Shown: positions 15,019 through 23,850 of the stretch, in pieces
Numbering within the stretch: position 1 is the stretch's first letter
Layout: every line of letters begins with the position of its first letter
Notes under the pieces: model-generated
Told to the model about the DNA's origin: nothing
The model's input: the letters and a program-made list of their open reading frames with translations, nothing else
The model's database searches: none
Origin: Sphingomonas asaccharolytica NBRC 15499
GTDB taxonomy: Bacteria > Pseudomonadota > Alphaproteobacteria > Sphingomonadales > Sphingomonadaceae
Assembly: GCF_001598355.1 (NCBI RefSeq)
Contig: NZ_BCYU01000006.1
Span: 1 to 64,000, forward strand
Direction of reading: 5' to 3'
Length of the DNA stretch: 64,000 bases
Made by a program: the position numbers and the translations under genes

Positions 15019-17163
15019 TCAGCGATCGGCGACACAACGGAATCCGATCCCGGCCGAGCGATCCTTGGCCGGCGCCATCAGCAGGAACTTGCCGTGCTCG
15101 TCGAGCCGATAGGCCTGGGGAAAATACCAGTGCGAGGTCTGCGGCTGATAGGCGCTGCCGCCGCGCAGGACGCCGGCGCGGACTCGATCGTCGCGATATT
15201 CGTCGGTCCACTGCCAGACGTTGCCGACCAGATCCATCACCCCGAACGGGCTAGCGCCGGCGGGATGCGCGTCGACGTCGGCCGGCGCCGGCATCATGCG
15301 GTCGAGCGACGGTGTTGGTACCGCTGCCTCGTCCCATTCATTGCCCCAGGGATAGGAGCGGCCGTCGGTCCCCTGGGCGGCATAGTGCCATTCCCATTCG
15401 CGCGGCAGGCGCTTGCCTGCCCAATCGGCATAGGCACGCGCATCCTCGATCGCGACCCAGGTGACCGGCTTGTTGCCCCATCCGGCGGGCGGTGCGCCGT
15501 CCTGCCAATGGCGCAGGAAATTGCGGTCGTCGGCAGGCGCGTAGCCGCTGGCGTCGAGGAAGGTCTTGAACTGGGCGTTCGTCACCGGAAAACGGTCGAT
15601 CCAGAAGGCGTCGATCGCCATGCGGCGGCGATGATGGCGGCGCGGGCTGTCCTCCCAGGGATATTGCACATCGACGCCGTCGGCGGCGTAACCCTCGATC
15701 TCGATCCCGTGCACCGCGAAGTCGAACTCGCCGGCGGGGATCGCGACCATGCCGTCGGGCGCGTCGGCGTGGCGATCGGTCGGCGCGATCGGTACGAGCT
15801 CCTGCTTGGCCGAACTCCAGCTGGCGGAGATCGAGGCAAGCGGCGTGGCGGCGCGAGCGTGCATCTCGGCCAGGAAGGCGTTCAGCCCTTCGATGGCCGC
15901 ACCGTCATCGACAGCGAGGATCGCGCCGAAACCGCGCCCGGCGATGTCGAGCGTCAGGATCGCGCACTCGCCATCGATCCGCGGATCGAGCGCGGCGCCG
16001 TTCCAGACATCGAAATAGCGCGTGCCCGCCTTGTGCGATACCGCAAGCTGATCGCCATCAATGGCATATTCGGCGCGGTTGATCAGCGTCCACAAGGTCC
16101 GCCCAGCGCCGGGGAAGCGGCTGGCGAAAATCCCGGCCTGCAAGGTGCGTTCATACGGTCGCCAGTCGGGGCTGACGATCAGCGGCGCGAAGAAACGCTG
16201 GACCATCGCCACCCGGCGCAAGGTCTCGGCGTCGCGCGGCGTGAAGCGGTTGACGAAGCCGAACACATTCTCCCAGGCGACGTAACCGACGCCGTTGAAG
16301 AAGGCATGCTGCAGGTCGTTGGTCCGTGTGCGGCTCCAACGATTCTCGATATTGATGATGTGCCTGGGCTCGAGCCATTTGAGCTTGAGCACCGTCGGGA
16401 TGCTCTCGTCCGGCACGCGCTTGGTCCAGCTCTGCAGGTTCCAGCTGAGGATATGGTCGCCCGCCTGCGCCGTCGTCTCGGGCTGCAGCACCACCGCACC
16501 GCCGGCTGCTTCGCACGCTTTGTGGAAGGCGAGCGGCACCCCGCTATAGGTGTCGCCGTTGATGCCGTCGGCACCGGTCGCGGCGACGATCGCGGCCATC
16601 CTTTCCCAGTCCGGTGCCTCGCCCGGTTGGGTGCCGTTATCCCACGGCATGGTCGGCAGGAACACCTTGATCCCGCGGCGGTGAAAATCGGCGACCGCTT
16701 GCTTCAGTCCCTCGATCCCACCGGGGAGCGCGTCGACCAGGTCGAACTGGCTGCGGTCGTCGATGCCGATATTGGGATAGATGTACCAGAGGAGCACGCT
16801 GTCGACCGTGCCGAGCCGCGCCTCGAGATCGTCGAGATAGCGGTCGACGGTATAGCGGCCGGTGTCGGGATCGTAGAAATAGCGGTCCTCGATCATCAGC
16901 AGATGATGGATGAAGTTGGCCTGCGACCATTTCAGTTCGGGGCGACGGTAGAGCTCGTCGTCGAAGCCGATGCGGATCAGATGCTCGCGGCGCCATTCGA
17001 TCAGCCCCTGCACCCACTCGTCGGCGGCGCCGTCGGCGTCGATCTTCCAGCGGCCCATTTCCTGGAACGGCCAGCCGGGCACCTTGCCCGGCGTCGGCAG
17101 ATAGGGGCCGGTGAGCGCGTGCGAGAATTTGACGTCGCTGGTCGTGCGGATCGGGTTGGTCAT
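15019..17163 (-). CDS. Fusion: TIM-barrel glycosidase-like domain plus FGE-sulfatase-fold domain
   Basis: The protein has 714 residues. Residues about 1-460 look like a glycoside-hydrolase TIM barrel (YPNIGIDDRSQFD, GIKVFLPTMPWDN, ADGINGDTYSG, GYVAWENVFGFVN) with a beta-sandwich after it; I cannot name the family. Residues about 490-714 are a formylglycine-generating-enzyme/SUMF1 fold (MVAIPAGEFDF, FPVTNAQFKTFLDASGY, PVTWVAIEDARAYADWAGKRLP, YPWGNEWD, DLVGNVWQWTDE, VLRGGSAYQ, GFRC). The two cysteines that bind copper in true FGE are absent from the segment after RGGS, so sulfatase activation is unlikely. No signal peptide is seen. The ATG at 17163 lies 10 nt after the kinase stop. Confidence 0.75.
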   Translation of the reverse strand: MTNPIRTTSDVKFSHALTGPYLPTPGKVPGWPFQEMGRWKIDADGAADEWVQGLIEWRREHLIRIGFDDELYRRPELKWSQANFIHHLLMIEDRYFYDPDTGRYTVDRYLDDLEARLGTVDSVLLWYIYPNIGIDDRSQFDLVDALPGGIEGLKQAVADFHRRGIKVFLPTMPWDNGTQPGEAPDWERMAAIVAATGADGINGDTYSGVPLAFHKACEAAGGAVVLQPETTAQAGDHILSWNLQSWTKRVPDESIPTVLKLKWLEPRHIINIENRWSRTRTNDLQHAFFNGVGYVAWENVFGFVNRFTPRDAETLRRVAMVQRFFAPLIVSPDWRPYERTLQAGIFASRFPGAGRTLWTLINRAEYAIDGDQLAVSHKAGTRYFDVWNGAALDPRIDGECAILTLDIAGRGFGAILAVDDGAAIEGLNAFLAEMHARAATPLASISASWSSAKQELVPIAPTDRHADAPDGMVAIPAGEFDFAVHGIEIEGYAADGVDVQYPWEDSPRRHHRRRMAIDAFWIDRFPVTNAQFKTFLDASGYAPADDRNFLRHWQDGAPPAGWGNKPVTWVAIEDARAYADWAGKRLPREWEWHYAAQGTDGRSYPWGNEWDEAAVPTPSLDRMMPAPADVDAHPAGASPFGVMDLVGNVWQWTDEYRDDRVRAGVLRGGSAYQPQTSHWYFPQAYRLDEHGKFLLMAPAKDRSAGIGFRCVADR

Positions 17164-17173
17164 GGGACTTTCT

Positions 17174-18127
17174 TCAATTCGCTGCCGGGCCCAGGCCACA
17201 ATAAGCGGCGAGGTCGTCCTGACCATGCTGGTGCGCAGTGGCGATGAACGCATTCAGTTCGGCGCGTGCCGGGATGCTCGATTGCGCGCCAGCCTTGGTG
17301 GTGGCGAGCGCGCCGGCCGCCGCGGCGCGGGCCAAAGCCGCCGGCACGTCGAGACCGTCCGCAAGGCCCGCGGCGAGCACGCCGCAAAAGGTGTCGCCGG
17401 CGGCGGTAGTATCGACCGGCGTGACGGCGAAGGCCGGCTGGAGCACATAGTCCTCACCGATGCGTGCGCAGGCGCCTCGACCGCCCAGCGTCACCACCGT
17501 GGTGGCGACGCCGGTGCGCGCTAGCCGCTCGGCAATCGATCCCTCGGTGTCGACCAGCGTGCCAAGCTCATCCTCGTTCACGACCAGCAGGTCGACCGCC
17601 GCGAGCAGGGCGGCGGGCAGGGCACGCGCCGGCGCCGCGTTGAGCAGTACCTTGATCCCGCGATCGCGCGCGGCTCGAGCGAACGCCAAAACCGTGTCGA
17701 GCGGTGTTTCGAGCTGCATCACCAGCCACGACACGCCATCGAGATCGGGCAAATCGTCCGGGCCGAGATCGGCGTTGGCACCGGGCGCGACGGTGATCGC
17801 ATTCTCGCCCTCATCGGACACGGTGATCAGGGCAGCCCCGGTCGATCGCGACGAGCACCGGACATCGAGCTCGACGCCGGCGCTGGTCAACGACGTCGCG
17901 ATCAAGCGCGCGAGGTCGTCATCGCCGAGCGCCGCCACCATCCGGGTGGCAATGCCGCCGGCGCGGGCCGCGGCTACCGCCTGGTTGGCGCCCTTGCCGC
18001 CGGGAAAGATCGCCAAATCGCCGCCGAGCATTGTCTCGCCGGCCGCGGGAATGCGGGCGGCTCGGACGACGAAATCGGCATTGGCGGAGCCGGCGATCAG
18101 CACCGACGGTTTGGAGCGATCGCCCAC
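17174..18127 (-). CDS. rbsK: PfkB-family sugar kinase, ribokinase-like
   Basis: This 317-residue kinase has the ribokinase N-terminal motif GSANADFVVRAARIPAAGET, the substrate motif FPGGKGANQAVAAAR, LLNAAPAR, VVNEDE, TLGGRGA and the catalytic anion-hole motif DTTAAGDTFCG with its Asp base. It phosphorylates a pentose at O5 in the cytoplasm; ribose is the default, but in this operon with a GH127 enzyme the natural sugar may differ. It starts 13 nt after the TBDR stop. The fit to ribokinase is good. Confidence 0.85.
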   Translation of the reverse strand: MGDRSKPSVLIAGSANADFVVRAARIPAAGETMLGGDLAIFPGGKGANQAVAAARAGGIATRMVAALGDDDLARLIATSLTSAGVELDVRCSSRSTGAALITVSDEGENAITVAPGANADLGPDDLPDLDGVSWLVMQLETPLDTVLAFARAARDRGIKVLLNAAPARALPAALLAAVDLLVVNEDELGTLVDTEGSIAERLARTGVATTVVTLGGRGACARIGEDYVLQPAFAVTPVDTTAAGDTFCGVLAAGLADGLDVPAALARAAAAGALATTKAGAQSSIPARAELNAFIATAHQHGQDDLAAYCGLGPAAN

Positions 18128-18140
18128 GGCCCTTCTCGCC

Positions 18141-20372
18141 TCAGAAATTGCGGCTGAACGTCAACGACACCGTCCGTCCGCGGCCCGCGAAATAATTCTG
18201 ATAGATATCGATCTGCGACGAGCTCAGGAAATAGAATTTGTTGAAGAGATTCTCGACGCCGAGCGAGAAGGTGCCGACCTGCCCGACCCTGTAATTGGCC
18301 GTGGCGTCGAACAAGGTATAGCCCTTGGTATGCTCGTTGATCGTGTTGAGGTCGCGACCGAACAGATGACTGGCGCCGAACGAGACCGACCCCTGCGGGT
18401 TGAATTGCCACGAAATCTGGCCGTTGAGCTTGTCGGGGGCGATGTTGATGATGCCCAATTGGACGTCCAGGGGCGACGTGATGCCGTTCGCCTTGGTGGT
18501 CTTGCCGATGACGTGGCTGTACAAGGCGTTCAACCGCAGGGTCGAAGTCGGGCGGAATTCGGCGGTGACGTCGATGCCGTAGATCTTGATCGGCTTGCGG
18601 TTGAGGACATAATCCTTGGTCACCGGATCGACCGACAGGCTGGATCCAAGGGCCGACTTGGACTGATAATAGGACACGCCGAAGCTGCCCTGCTTGCCGC
18701 GCCAGTTGAAGCCCACTTCCTTGTTCTTGAAGATCACTGCCTCGAGGTCGAGCAGTCCCTCAACCGACTTGCCCGGCACGTTCACGTTGCGCAGCGGAAT
18801 GCCGAAATTGGGCAAAGTGAAGCCCTCGCCATAAGTGGCATAAACCGAGAAGCCGCTACCCAGCCGGCCGATCGCGCCGGCGTTGAACAGATCGTTCTTG
18901 TACTTGAGCGTGCCGCCCTTCACGAACACGCTGTTGCGGTAGGCGGTGGTGGTATAGTCGTCGACCTTCACCCGGCCGTCCTCATGGCGCATGCCGCCGC
19001 TCAGTGTGATCGGACCGATCTCATATTCGAGCTGAACATAGGGGCCGAAGCTGGTGTAGTTCATCGGCGGCACCCAGACGCGGTTGGTCACCGCGAGATA
19101 TTGCTGGGTCTGGTCGTGAACCAGGTCGACGCCGAACCGCAATTCGAGCCCCTTCAGCAGGAAGTCGGGGTGCGTATACGAGGTGCGCAGGCCGTATTTC
19201 TTCGACAGGATTTCGGACTGGTCGTATAATTTGCCGGTCGGATCGATCTTCGGATCCTGCTTGTCGATGGCGTTGTCGCCGGGGAAGCGCATCTCCTGCT
19301 TGGCGTAATAGGCGGTCGCGACCAGGCTACCGCCGACCAGATCCTTGTTGGTGTAATTGACCGCATATTGCTGGAACCGGTTGAAGTCGGGCTTGAACAG
19401 CAATTGGCCGGTGAGCGGATCGACCGGTGGACCCGGCTCGGCGGTGTCGGGGATGCCCGTGGTCTGGTCTTTGCCCTGCGGGGGGCGGACGCCGGCGACA
19501 TAATGATAATCGCCATTGGCGGTGAGCTTGAAATAGCTCGCCTCGGCCTCGAGCCGCTGCGACTCGTTGGCGCCGAAATCCTTGCCGACTTTGAGGAAGA
19601 AATCGATCTGCTTGGAATCGGCCAGCGAGCTCGACGCGCTGAGGCCGATGCGGCGGCCTTTGGCATCATAGGTGATGCCGCGGCTGAGATAGGAAGCGGC
19701 GGCGAAGATATCGATGCCGTCGGATTTGTGCGCGATCGTCGCGCCGACCTTCCACACCGAGCTGTCGTCGTCGAACTGGGTGCCGAAGCGGCCGGAAACG
19801 CCGAAATGCGTGCCGGGCTCGGTCGCGCGCTTGGAGATATAGTTGATGATGCCGCCCGCGGCACCGATGCCTTCGGCTGCCGAGGCGCCGCCGATCACTT
19901 CGATCCGCTCGATCGTCGCCATGTCGGTGAAGGTCGCGTTACGGCTGCCGTCGCGCAGCGGCGTCGACTGCGGGATGCCGTCGAACAAATAGAGCGCGGT
20001 GCGGCCGCGCATCGTCTCGCCCAGCGTATTGAGCGTTTGGTTCGACTCGGAATAACCGGGCACCGTGCGGGCCAATACCGCGGTAGCGTCCTCGGTGATC
20101 GTCAGCGAGCGTTTCACTTCGGCCGAAGTGATGACGGTGACCGCACCGGCGATCTTGTCGACCGCCTTGGGCGAACGGCTGCCGGTGACGACGATCTCGC
20201 CGCGATCCTCCGCGCTATCCTGCTGGCTTGAGCTGGTCTGGCCGTCGTCGAGAGGCGCGGCCGCGTCAGCGGTTTGCGGCTCTGAAGCGGCGGGACCAGC
20301 CTGGGCAAAGGCCGGCAAAGCGACGCTCGACAACAGAGCGGCGGCGAGCGTCAGACGCGCATGATTGTTCAT
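18141..20372 (-). CDS. TonB-dependent outer-membrane receptor
   Basis: The protein has 743 residues. A signal peptide ends near AFAQA, followed by a low-complexity linker, a plug (GEIVVTGSRSPKAVDKIAGAV through IERIEVIGGASAAEGIGAAGGIINYISK) and a 22-strand barrel ending in the aromatic C-terminus LTFSRNF. It imports a ligand across the outer membrane using TonB energy. The short size and plug are closer to siderophore-like receptors than to the 1000-residue oligosaccharide type found elsewhere in this window. As the first gene of the kinase/glycosidase/esterase operon, its ligand is probably the glycoside handled there, though an iron chelate is possible. Confidence 0.88.
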   Translation of the reverse strand: MNNHARLTLAAALLSSVALPAFAQAGPAASEPQTADAAAPLDDGQTSSSQQDSAEDRGEIVVTGSRSPKAVDKIAGAVTVITSAEVKRSLTITEDATAVLARTVPGYSESNQTLNTLGETMRGRTALYLFDGIPQSTPLRDGSRNATFTDMATIERIEVIGGASAAEGIGAAGGIINYISKRATEPGTHFGVSGRFGTQFDDDSSVWKVGATIAHKSDGIDIFAAASYLSRGITYDAKGRRIGLSASSSLADSKQIDFFLKVGKDFGANESQRLEAEASYFKLTANGDYHYVAGVRPPQGKDQTTGIPDTAEPGPPVDPLTGQLLFKPDFNRFQQYAVNYTNKDLVGGSLVATAYYAKQEMRFPGDNAIDKQDPKIDPTGKLYDQSEILSKKYGLRTSYTHPDFLLKGLELRFGVDLVHDQTQQYLAVTNRVWVPPMNYTSFGPYVQLEYEIGPITLSGGMRHEDGRVKVDDYTTTAYRNSVFVKGGTLKYKNDLFNAGAIGRLGSGFSVYATYGEGFTLPNFGIPLRNVNVPGKSVEGLLDLEAVIFKNKEVGFNWRGKQGSFGVSYYQSKSALGSSLSVDPVTKDYVLNRKPIKIYGIDVTAEFRPTSTLRLNALYSHVIGKTTKANGITSPLDVQLGIINIAPDKLNGQISWQFNPQGSVSFGASHLFGRDLNTINEHTKGYTLFDATANYRVGQVGTFSLGVENLFNKFYFLSSSQIDIYQNYFAGRGRTVSLTFSRNF

Positions 20373-20440
20373 TGGAAATCCTCCCCGGCGTATTTTTGCA
20401 GCAGCCTAGAGCGGGCCTCAGCCACGCAAAAGCGGCAGAG

Positions 20441-20540
20441 TGCTGCGTTCACACCCAAGATTTTCTGTGGTTCCCCGACCCAAGAATGGCTACGCTTCGG
20501 GGCGGTGAGACAACAGTTTTCCTGTGCTGTGAACGCAGCA
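20441..20540. promoter_or_regulatory. Divergent control region with a 13-bp inverted repeat
   Basis: TGCTGCGTTCACA (20441-20453) recurs as its exact reverse complement TGTGAACGCAGCA at 20528-20540, centre-to-centre 87 bp. It sits between the leftward TBDR and the rightward lyase gene, so each copy faces one gene in a mirrored position. It is a good candidate for a shared regulator site, perhaps of the LysR protein encoded at 23832. Confidence 0.5.
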
Positions 20541-20614
20541 ACTATGCGCTTTTCCCGCGCTACAGACCGGTCGACCGCATCAGGCAAGGTGCGACGACAT
20601 GGGAGGGAGCTGCG

Positions 20615-21448
20615 ATGCGCAGCAAGTTGTTCGTGCCGTGCTCGCGACCCGAATTCTTCGCCAAGGCCTTGGCGAGCGATGCCGACGCTTTGTCATTCGA
20701 TCTCGAAGATTCCGTGCCTGACGGCGACAAGGCGGCGGCACGCGCGCGCCTGGTCGAATGGCTGCGCTCGGACGCTGTCCTCTCATCGGCCAAGCGGATG
20801 ATCGTCCGGATCAACGCGCTCGAAAGCCCCTTTTTCGCCGACGATCTGGCCGCGCTGGCCGGCCTCCGCGTCGACTGTGTCAACCTCCCCAAGGCGGGCT
20901 CGCCGGCTGCGGTGCGGATGGTCGCCGTACAAATGGAATCGGCCGGCATCGCCGCTGGTTTGCTGGTCAATATCGAGACCCCGCGGGGAATTTCCCAGGG
21001 CGCCGGAATCGCCGGCGCGCATCCGCGCGTGATCGGCCTGCAGGTCGGGCTCAACGACCTTTTCGCGTCGCTCGGCGTGGATCGGCACGACCTTCGCCAC
21101 GTCCATGCCGCTTTATGGTCGATCCGGCTCGCGGCGGGCGAGCACGGGCGGCTCGCCTTTGACGGGGCGTGGCCCGACCTTGCCGCTGACGATGGGTTCC
21201 GCGCCGAGGCCGAACTCGCGCGCAGCCTCGGCTATCCCGGCAAGAGCTGTATCCATCCGCGTCAGGTGGCGATCGCCAATGAGGTGTTCGACCGAGGCGG
21301 CGACGTGGCGCGCGCCCGGCGTCTGTTGGAAGCCGCGGCCGAGGCCGGCACGCGCGGCCATGGCGCGTTCCTGTTCGACGGCGCAATGGCCGATGCCCCC
21401 GCGGTCGCCGCGGCGCGCGACACGCTTCGCCGCGCGGGCGAAGCCTGA
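20615..21448 (+). CDS. CitE-like CoA-ester lyase (HpcH/HpaI family)
   Basis: This 277-residue TIM-barrel protein has the CitE-type motifs LSFDLEDSVPDGDKAAAR, RINALESPFF, VNLPKAGS, LLVNIETPRG, IGLQVGLNDL and YPGKSCIHPRQV. Such enzymes use Mg2+ to cleave or form 3-hydroxyacyl-CoA esters such as citramalyl-, malyl- or citryl-CoA. The ATG at 20615 follows GGGAGGGAG. There are no companion citrate-lyase subunits, so it is one of the stand-alone lyases. Its stop overlaps the start of the symporter (TGATG), which implies coupled translation. With the CoA-transferase at 10427 it could form a two-step route for a hydroxy-diacid. Confidence 0.85.
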   Translation: MRSKLFVPCSRPEFFAKALASDADALSFDLEDSVPDGDKAAARARLVEWLRSDAVLSSAKRMIVRINALESPFFADDLAALAGLRVDCVNLPKAGSPAAVRMVAVQMESAGIAAGLLVNIETPRGISQGAGIAGAHPRVIGLQVGLNDLFASLGVDRHDLRHVHAALWSIRLAAGEHGRLAFDGAWPDLAADDGFRAEAELARSLGYPGKSCIHPRQVAIANEVFDRGGDVARARRLLEAAAEAGTRGHGAFLFDGAMADAPAVAAARDTLRRAGEA

Positions 21449-23850
21449 TGCGTTCGCTGCTCGGGCTGTTGCTCGCGGCCTGCCTGTTGATCGGGTGCGC
21501 GGGACCGGCTTTTGCCGAGCCGCCGATGTCGACGGTCGCGACAAGTCTTCCGACGCTGCCGAGTTCCGGGCCGGTCTTGCTCGCAGCGATCGATGGCCGT
21601 CCGGTAGCGATCGATATGGGCGGCAAGCGCGCGTTCGTGCTGGGGCCACGAGGTTGGTCGCAGGCAGATGCGCGGAATATAGACTTTGGGCGTCTGCTGA
21701 CGGTCATAAGCGACGGCCGCCGTACGTTGCTCATTGGCCGCGGCGTTGACGGCAGCGCGCAGCTGGTCGCCGGGCTCCATTTTTTAGGCGGTGCCCTCAC
21801 GCAGCGCATCTTGCCGCCGCTACCGGTGCCGCTCACGTCCGCCACTGCCGCTTTCGAACCCGACGCCGTGCTGGTGGCCGGAACAGACGCCCGCGGCGCG
21901 GCACATCTTCTTCGCCTCGACTGGACCATGGCGGATGCCTGGAAGCAGCTCGACGCCTGGCCGGGCGGCAGCGTGCCGGCCGCGCTCGCGGCGCAGAATG
22001 GCGGGATCTTCGTCACGCTGGCGGGCGGCCAGCAATGGCGCTGGATACGGCTCAAGGGTTGGAGCGCGGGTGCGCCGGCGCCCGGTACGGTTGCGCCCGG
22101 CTCGGCGCGCGCGATCGGCCAAGCCTATCTGCTCTATCTCATCGGCGGCGCGAACGGCGCGCGTCTCTACAGCTACAGCGCGATCACCGACGCCTGGTCA
22201 CCGCTGGGATCGGCGCTGCCGCATCCGGCAGTCGCCGCCGTCAGCCAGGGCGACGGCATTCTGTCGGCTTGGCGTGACGGCAAGGGTCTCGCTTTCTCGG
22301 CTTTGACGCTTAAATCCGCGCGCCAGTCGATCTCGCCGATCGATATGGCGATCATCGCCGTCTATCTGTTCGGCATGCTCGGTATCGGGCTGACCTTTTA
22401 CCGGCGCGCCAAGCAGGGATCGTCGAGCGAATTCTTCCTCGGCTCGCGCACCATTCCGTTCTGGGCCGCCGGGATCAGCATGTTCGCCGGCTCGATCAGC
22501 TCGATCAGCTATCTCGCGGTCCCGGCCAAGGCTTTCGAGACCGACTGGGAATATATCATGTCGAAGATGACGACGGTGTTCGGACTGATGTTCGTCGCCG
22601 TCTTCGTCGTGCCGATCTTCCGCCGCCTGAACCTGGTGTCGGTGTTCAATTATCTCGAACAGCGCTTTCACCCCGCGATCCGCATGCTGTCGAGCGCGCT
22701 GTGGATCATGATGCAGATCGGCGGGCGGATGGGGATCGTGCTGTTTCTGCCGGCGATGGCGATCGGCACGATCACCGACACCAACATCGTCGCGTGCATC
22801 GTCGTGGTCGGTCTGTTCACCATCGTCTATACCGCGCTCGGCGGGATGCGCGCGGTGGTGTGGACCGATGTGTTCCAGGTGCTGGTGCTGACCTGCGGTG
22901 CGCTGTTCGCGATCGGCTTCATCGTCTGGCAGATCGGCTTTGGCACGATCGTCGATACCGCGGCGGCGTTCGACAAGACCAGGATGCTGAACTTCAGCTT
23001 CGACGTCACCCAGCCGACGGTCTGGGCGTTCACCATCCTTGTCCTGTTCGACGTCGTGCTGACCTTCCCCAAGGATCAGGTGCTGATGCAGCGCGTGCTG
23101 GCGACCCCATCGGAAAAGGCCGCGGGGCGCTCGGTCTGGCTGTTCGCGGCGGTGCTGCTGCCCAGCGCCTTCATGTTCTACATGATCGGCACGGTGCTGT
23201 TCGCTTATTACCGGGTGCATCCGGGGCAGCTCAATCCGCTGCTGCCGATCGACACGGTGTTCCCCTCGTTCATCGGCACCGAGCTGCCGCATGGTGTGGT
23301 CGGGCTGATCATCGCCGGCCTGATCGCGGCGGCGATGGGCACGTTGTCGGGCATCATCAACAGCGTCGCGACCTTGCTGTCGGTCGATTTCTACGATCGG
23401 CTGATCCCCGGGCGAAGCCAGCGCCAGATCGTCCGCTTCGCCGAGATCACCAGTGTTGGCGTCGGCCTGGTCGGGATCGCCATCGCGATCATCCTCTCAC
23501 GGCTCGACATCCACTCGCTGCTCGATCTCACCATCGAATTGTTCGGCCTGTTCGGCGGCAGCTGCGCGGGCGCCTATACGCTCGGCCTGTTCACCCGCCG
23601 CGCCAATTGGCAGGGCGTGGCGATCGGCATCGTGCTCGCATCGATCATCACGCTCGTCGTGTGGATCTTCGGCCTAGTCCATCCCTATCTCTATCTCGCG
23701 CTGGCAATCGCCTCGTCGATCGCGATCGGCTATGTCGCCAGCTTCCTGTTCCCGCCGCCCAGCCATTCGCTCGAGGGCCTCACGATCTTCACGCCCCGCC
23801 GCGGCACGGCGCAATCGGAGGAGTCCGCACTATCGACACCGGCTTCCTGA
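21448..23850 (+). CDS. Kelch-like propeller fused to a sodium:solute symporter
   Basis: The protein has 800 residues. A signal peptide (residues 1-24, possibly a lipobox at LLIGC) leads into an exported domain of about 270 residues with repeated GG/W-containing blades (YLLYLIGGANGARLYSY, DAWSPLGSALPHP), which looks like a kelch propeller. The SSS transporter follows from about residue 295: SEFFLGSRTIPFWAAGISMFAGSISSISY, ALGGMRAVVWTDVFQ, GTLSGIINSVATL and about 13 membrane helices. Sialic-acid-type mutarotases fused to SSS permeases are known; here the ligand is unknown. It probably binds and carries the sugar or acid of the locus across the inner membrane with sodium. It overlaps the lyase stop by 1 nt. 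Confidence 0.85.
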   Translation: MRSLLGLLLAACLLIGCAGPAFAEPPMSTVATSLPTLPSSGPVLLAAIDGRPVAIDMGGKRAFVLGPRGWSQADARNIDFGRLLTVISDGRRTLLIGRGVDGSAQLVAGLHFLGGALTQRILPPLPVPLTSATAAFEPDAVLVAGTDARGAAHLLRLDWTMADAWKQLDAWPGGSVPAALAAQNGGIFVTLAGGQQWRWIRLKGWSAGAPAPGTVAPGSARAIGQAYLLYLIGGANGARLYSYSAITDAWSPLGSALPHPAVAAVSQGDGILSAWRDGKGLAFSALTLKSARQSISPIDMAIIAVYLFGMLGIGLTFYRRAKQGSSSEFFLGSRTIPFWAAGISMFAGSISSISYLAVPAKAFETDWEYIMSKMTTVFGLMFVAVFVVPIFRRLNLVSVFNYLEQRFHPAIRMLSSALWIMMQIGGRMGIVLFLPAMAIGTITDTNIVACIVVVGLFTIVYTALGGMRAVVWTDVFQVLVLTCGALFAIGFIVWQIGFGTIVDTAAAFDKTRMLNFSFDVTQPTVWAFTILVLFDVVLTFPKDQVLMQRVLATPSEKAAGRSVWLFAAVLLPSAFMFYMIGTVLFAYYRVHPGQLNPLLPIDTVFPSFIGTELPHGVVGLIIAGLIAAAMGTLSGIINSVATLLSVDFYDRLIPGRSQRQIVRFAEITSVGVGLVGIAIAIILSRLDIHSLLDLTIELFGLFGGSCAGAYTLGLFTRRANWQGVAIGIVLASIITLVVWIFGLVHPYLYLALAIASSIAIGYVASFLFPPPSHSLEGLTIFTPRRGTAQSEESALSTPAS

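Noticed and set aside
14827..17247. An 806-codon open frame on the plus strand
   Set aside because: It is antisense to GH127 and the GH/FGE fusion, which have clear motifs. Its translation has the His/Arg/Ala-rich look of a high-GC mirror frame, and no ribosome site precedes it.
17460..19229. A 589-codon open frame on the plus strand
   Set aside because: It lies opposite the ribokinase and TBDR genes, has no motif, and is typical of GC-rich antisense frames.
18141..20372. Siderophore receptor as the main call for the 743-residue TBDR
   Set aside because: The size fits, but there are no iron-uptake genes nearby and it heads a glycosidase operon; kept only as an alternative.
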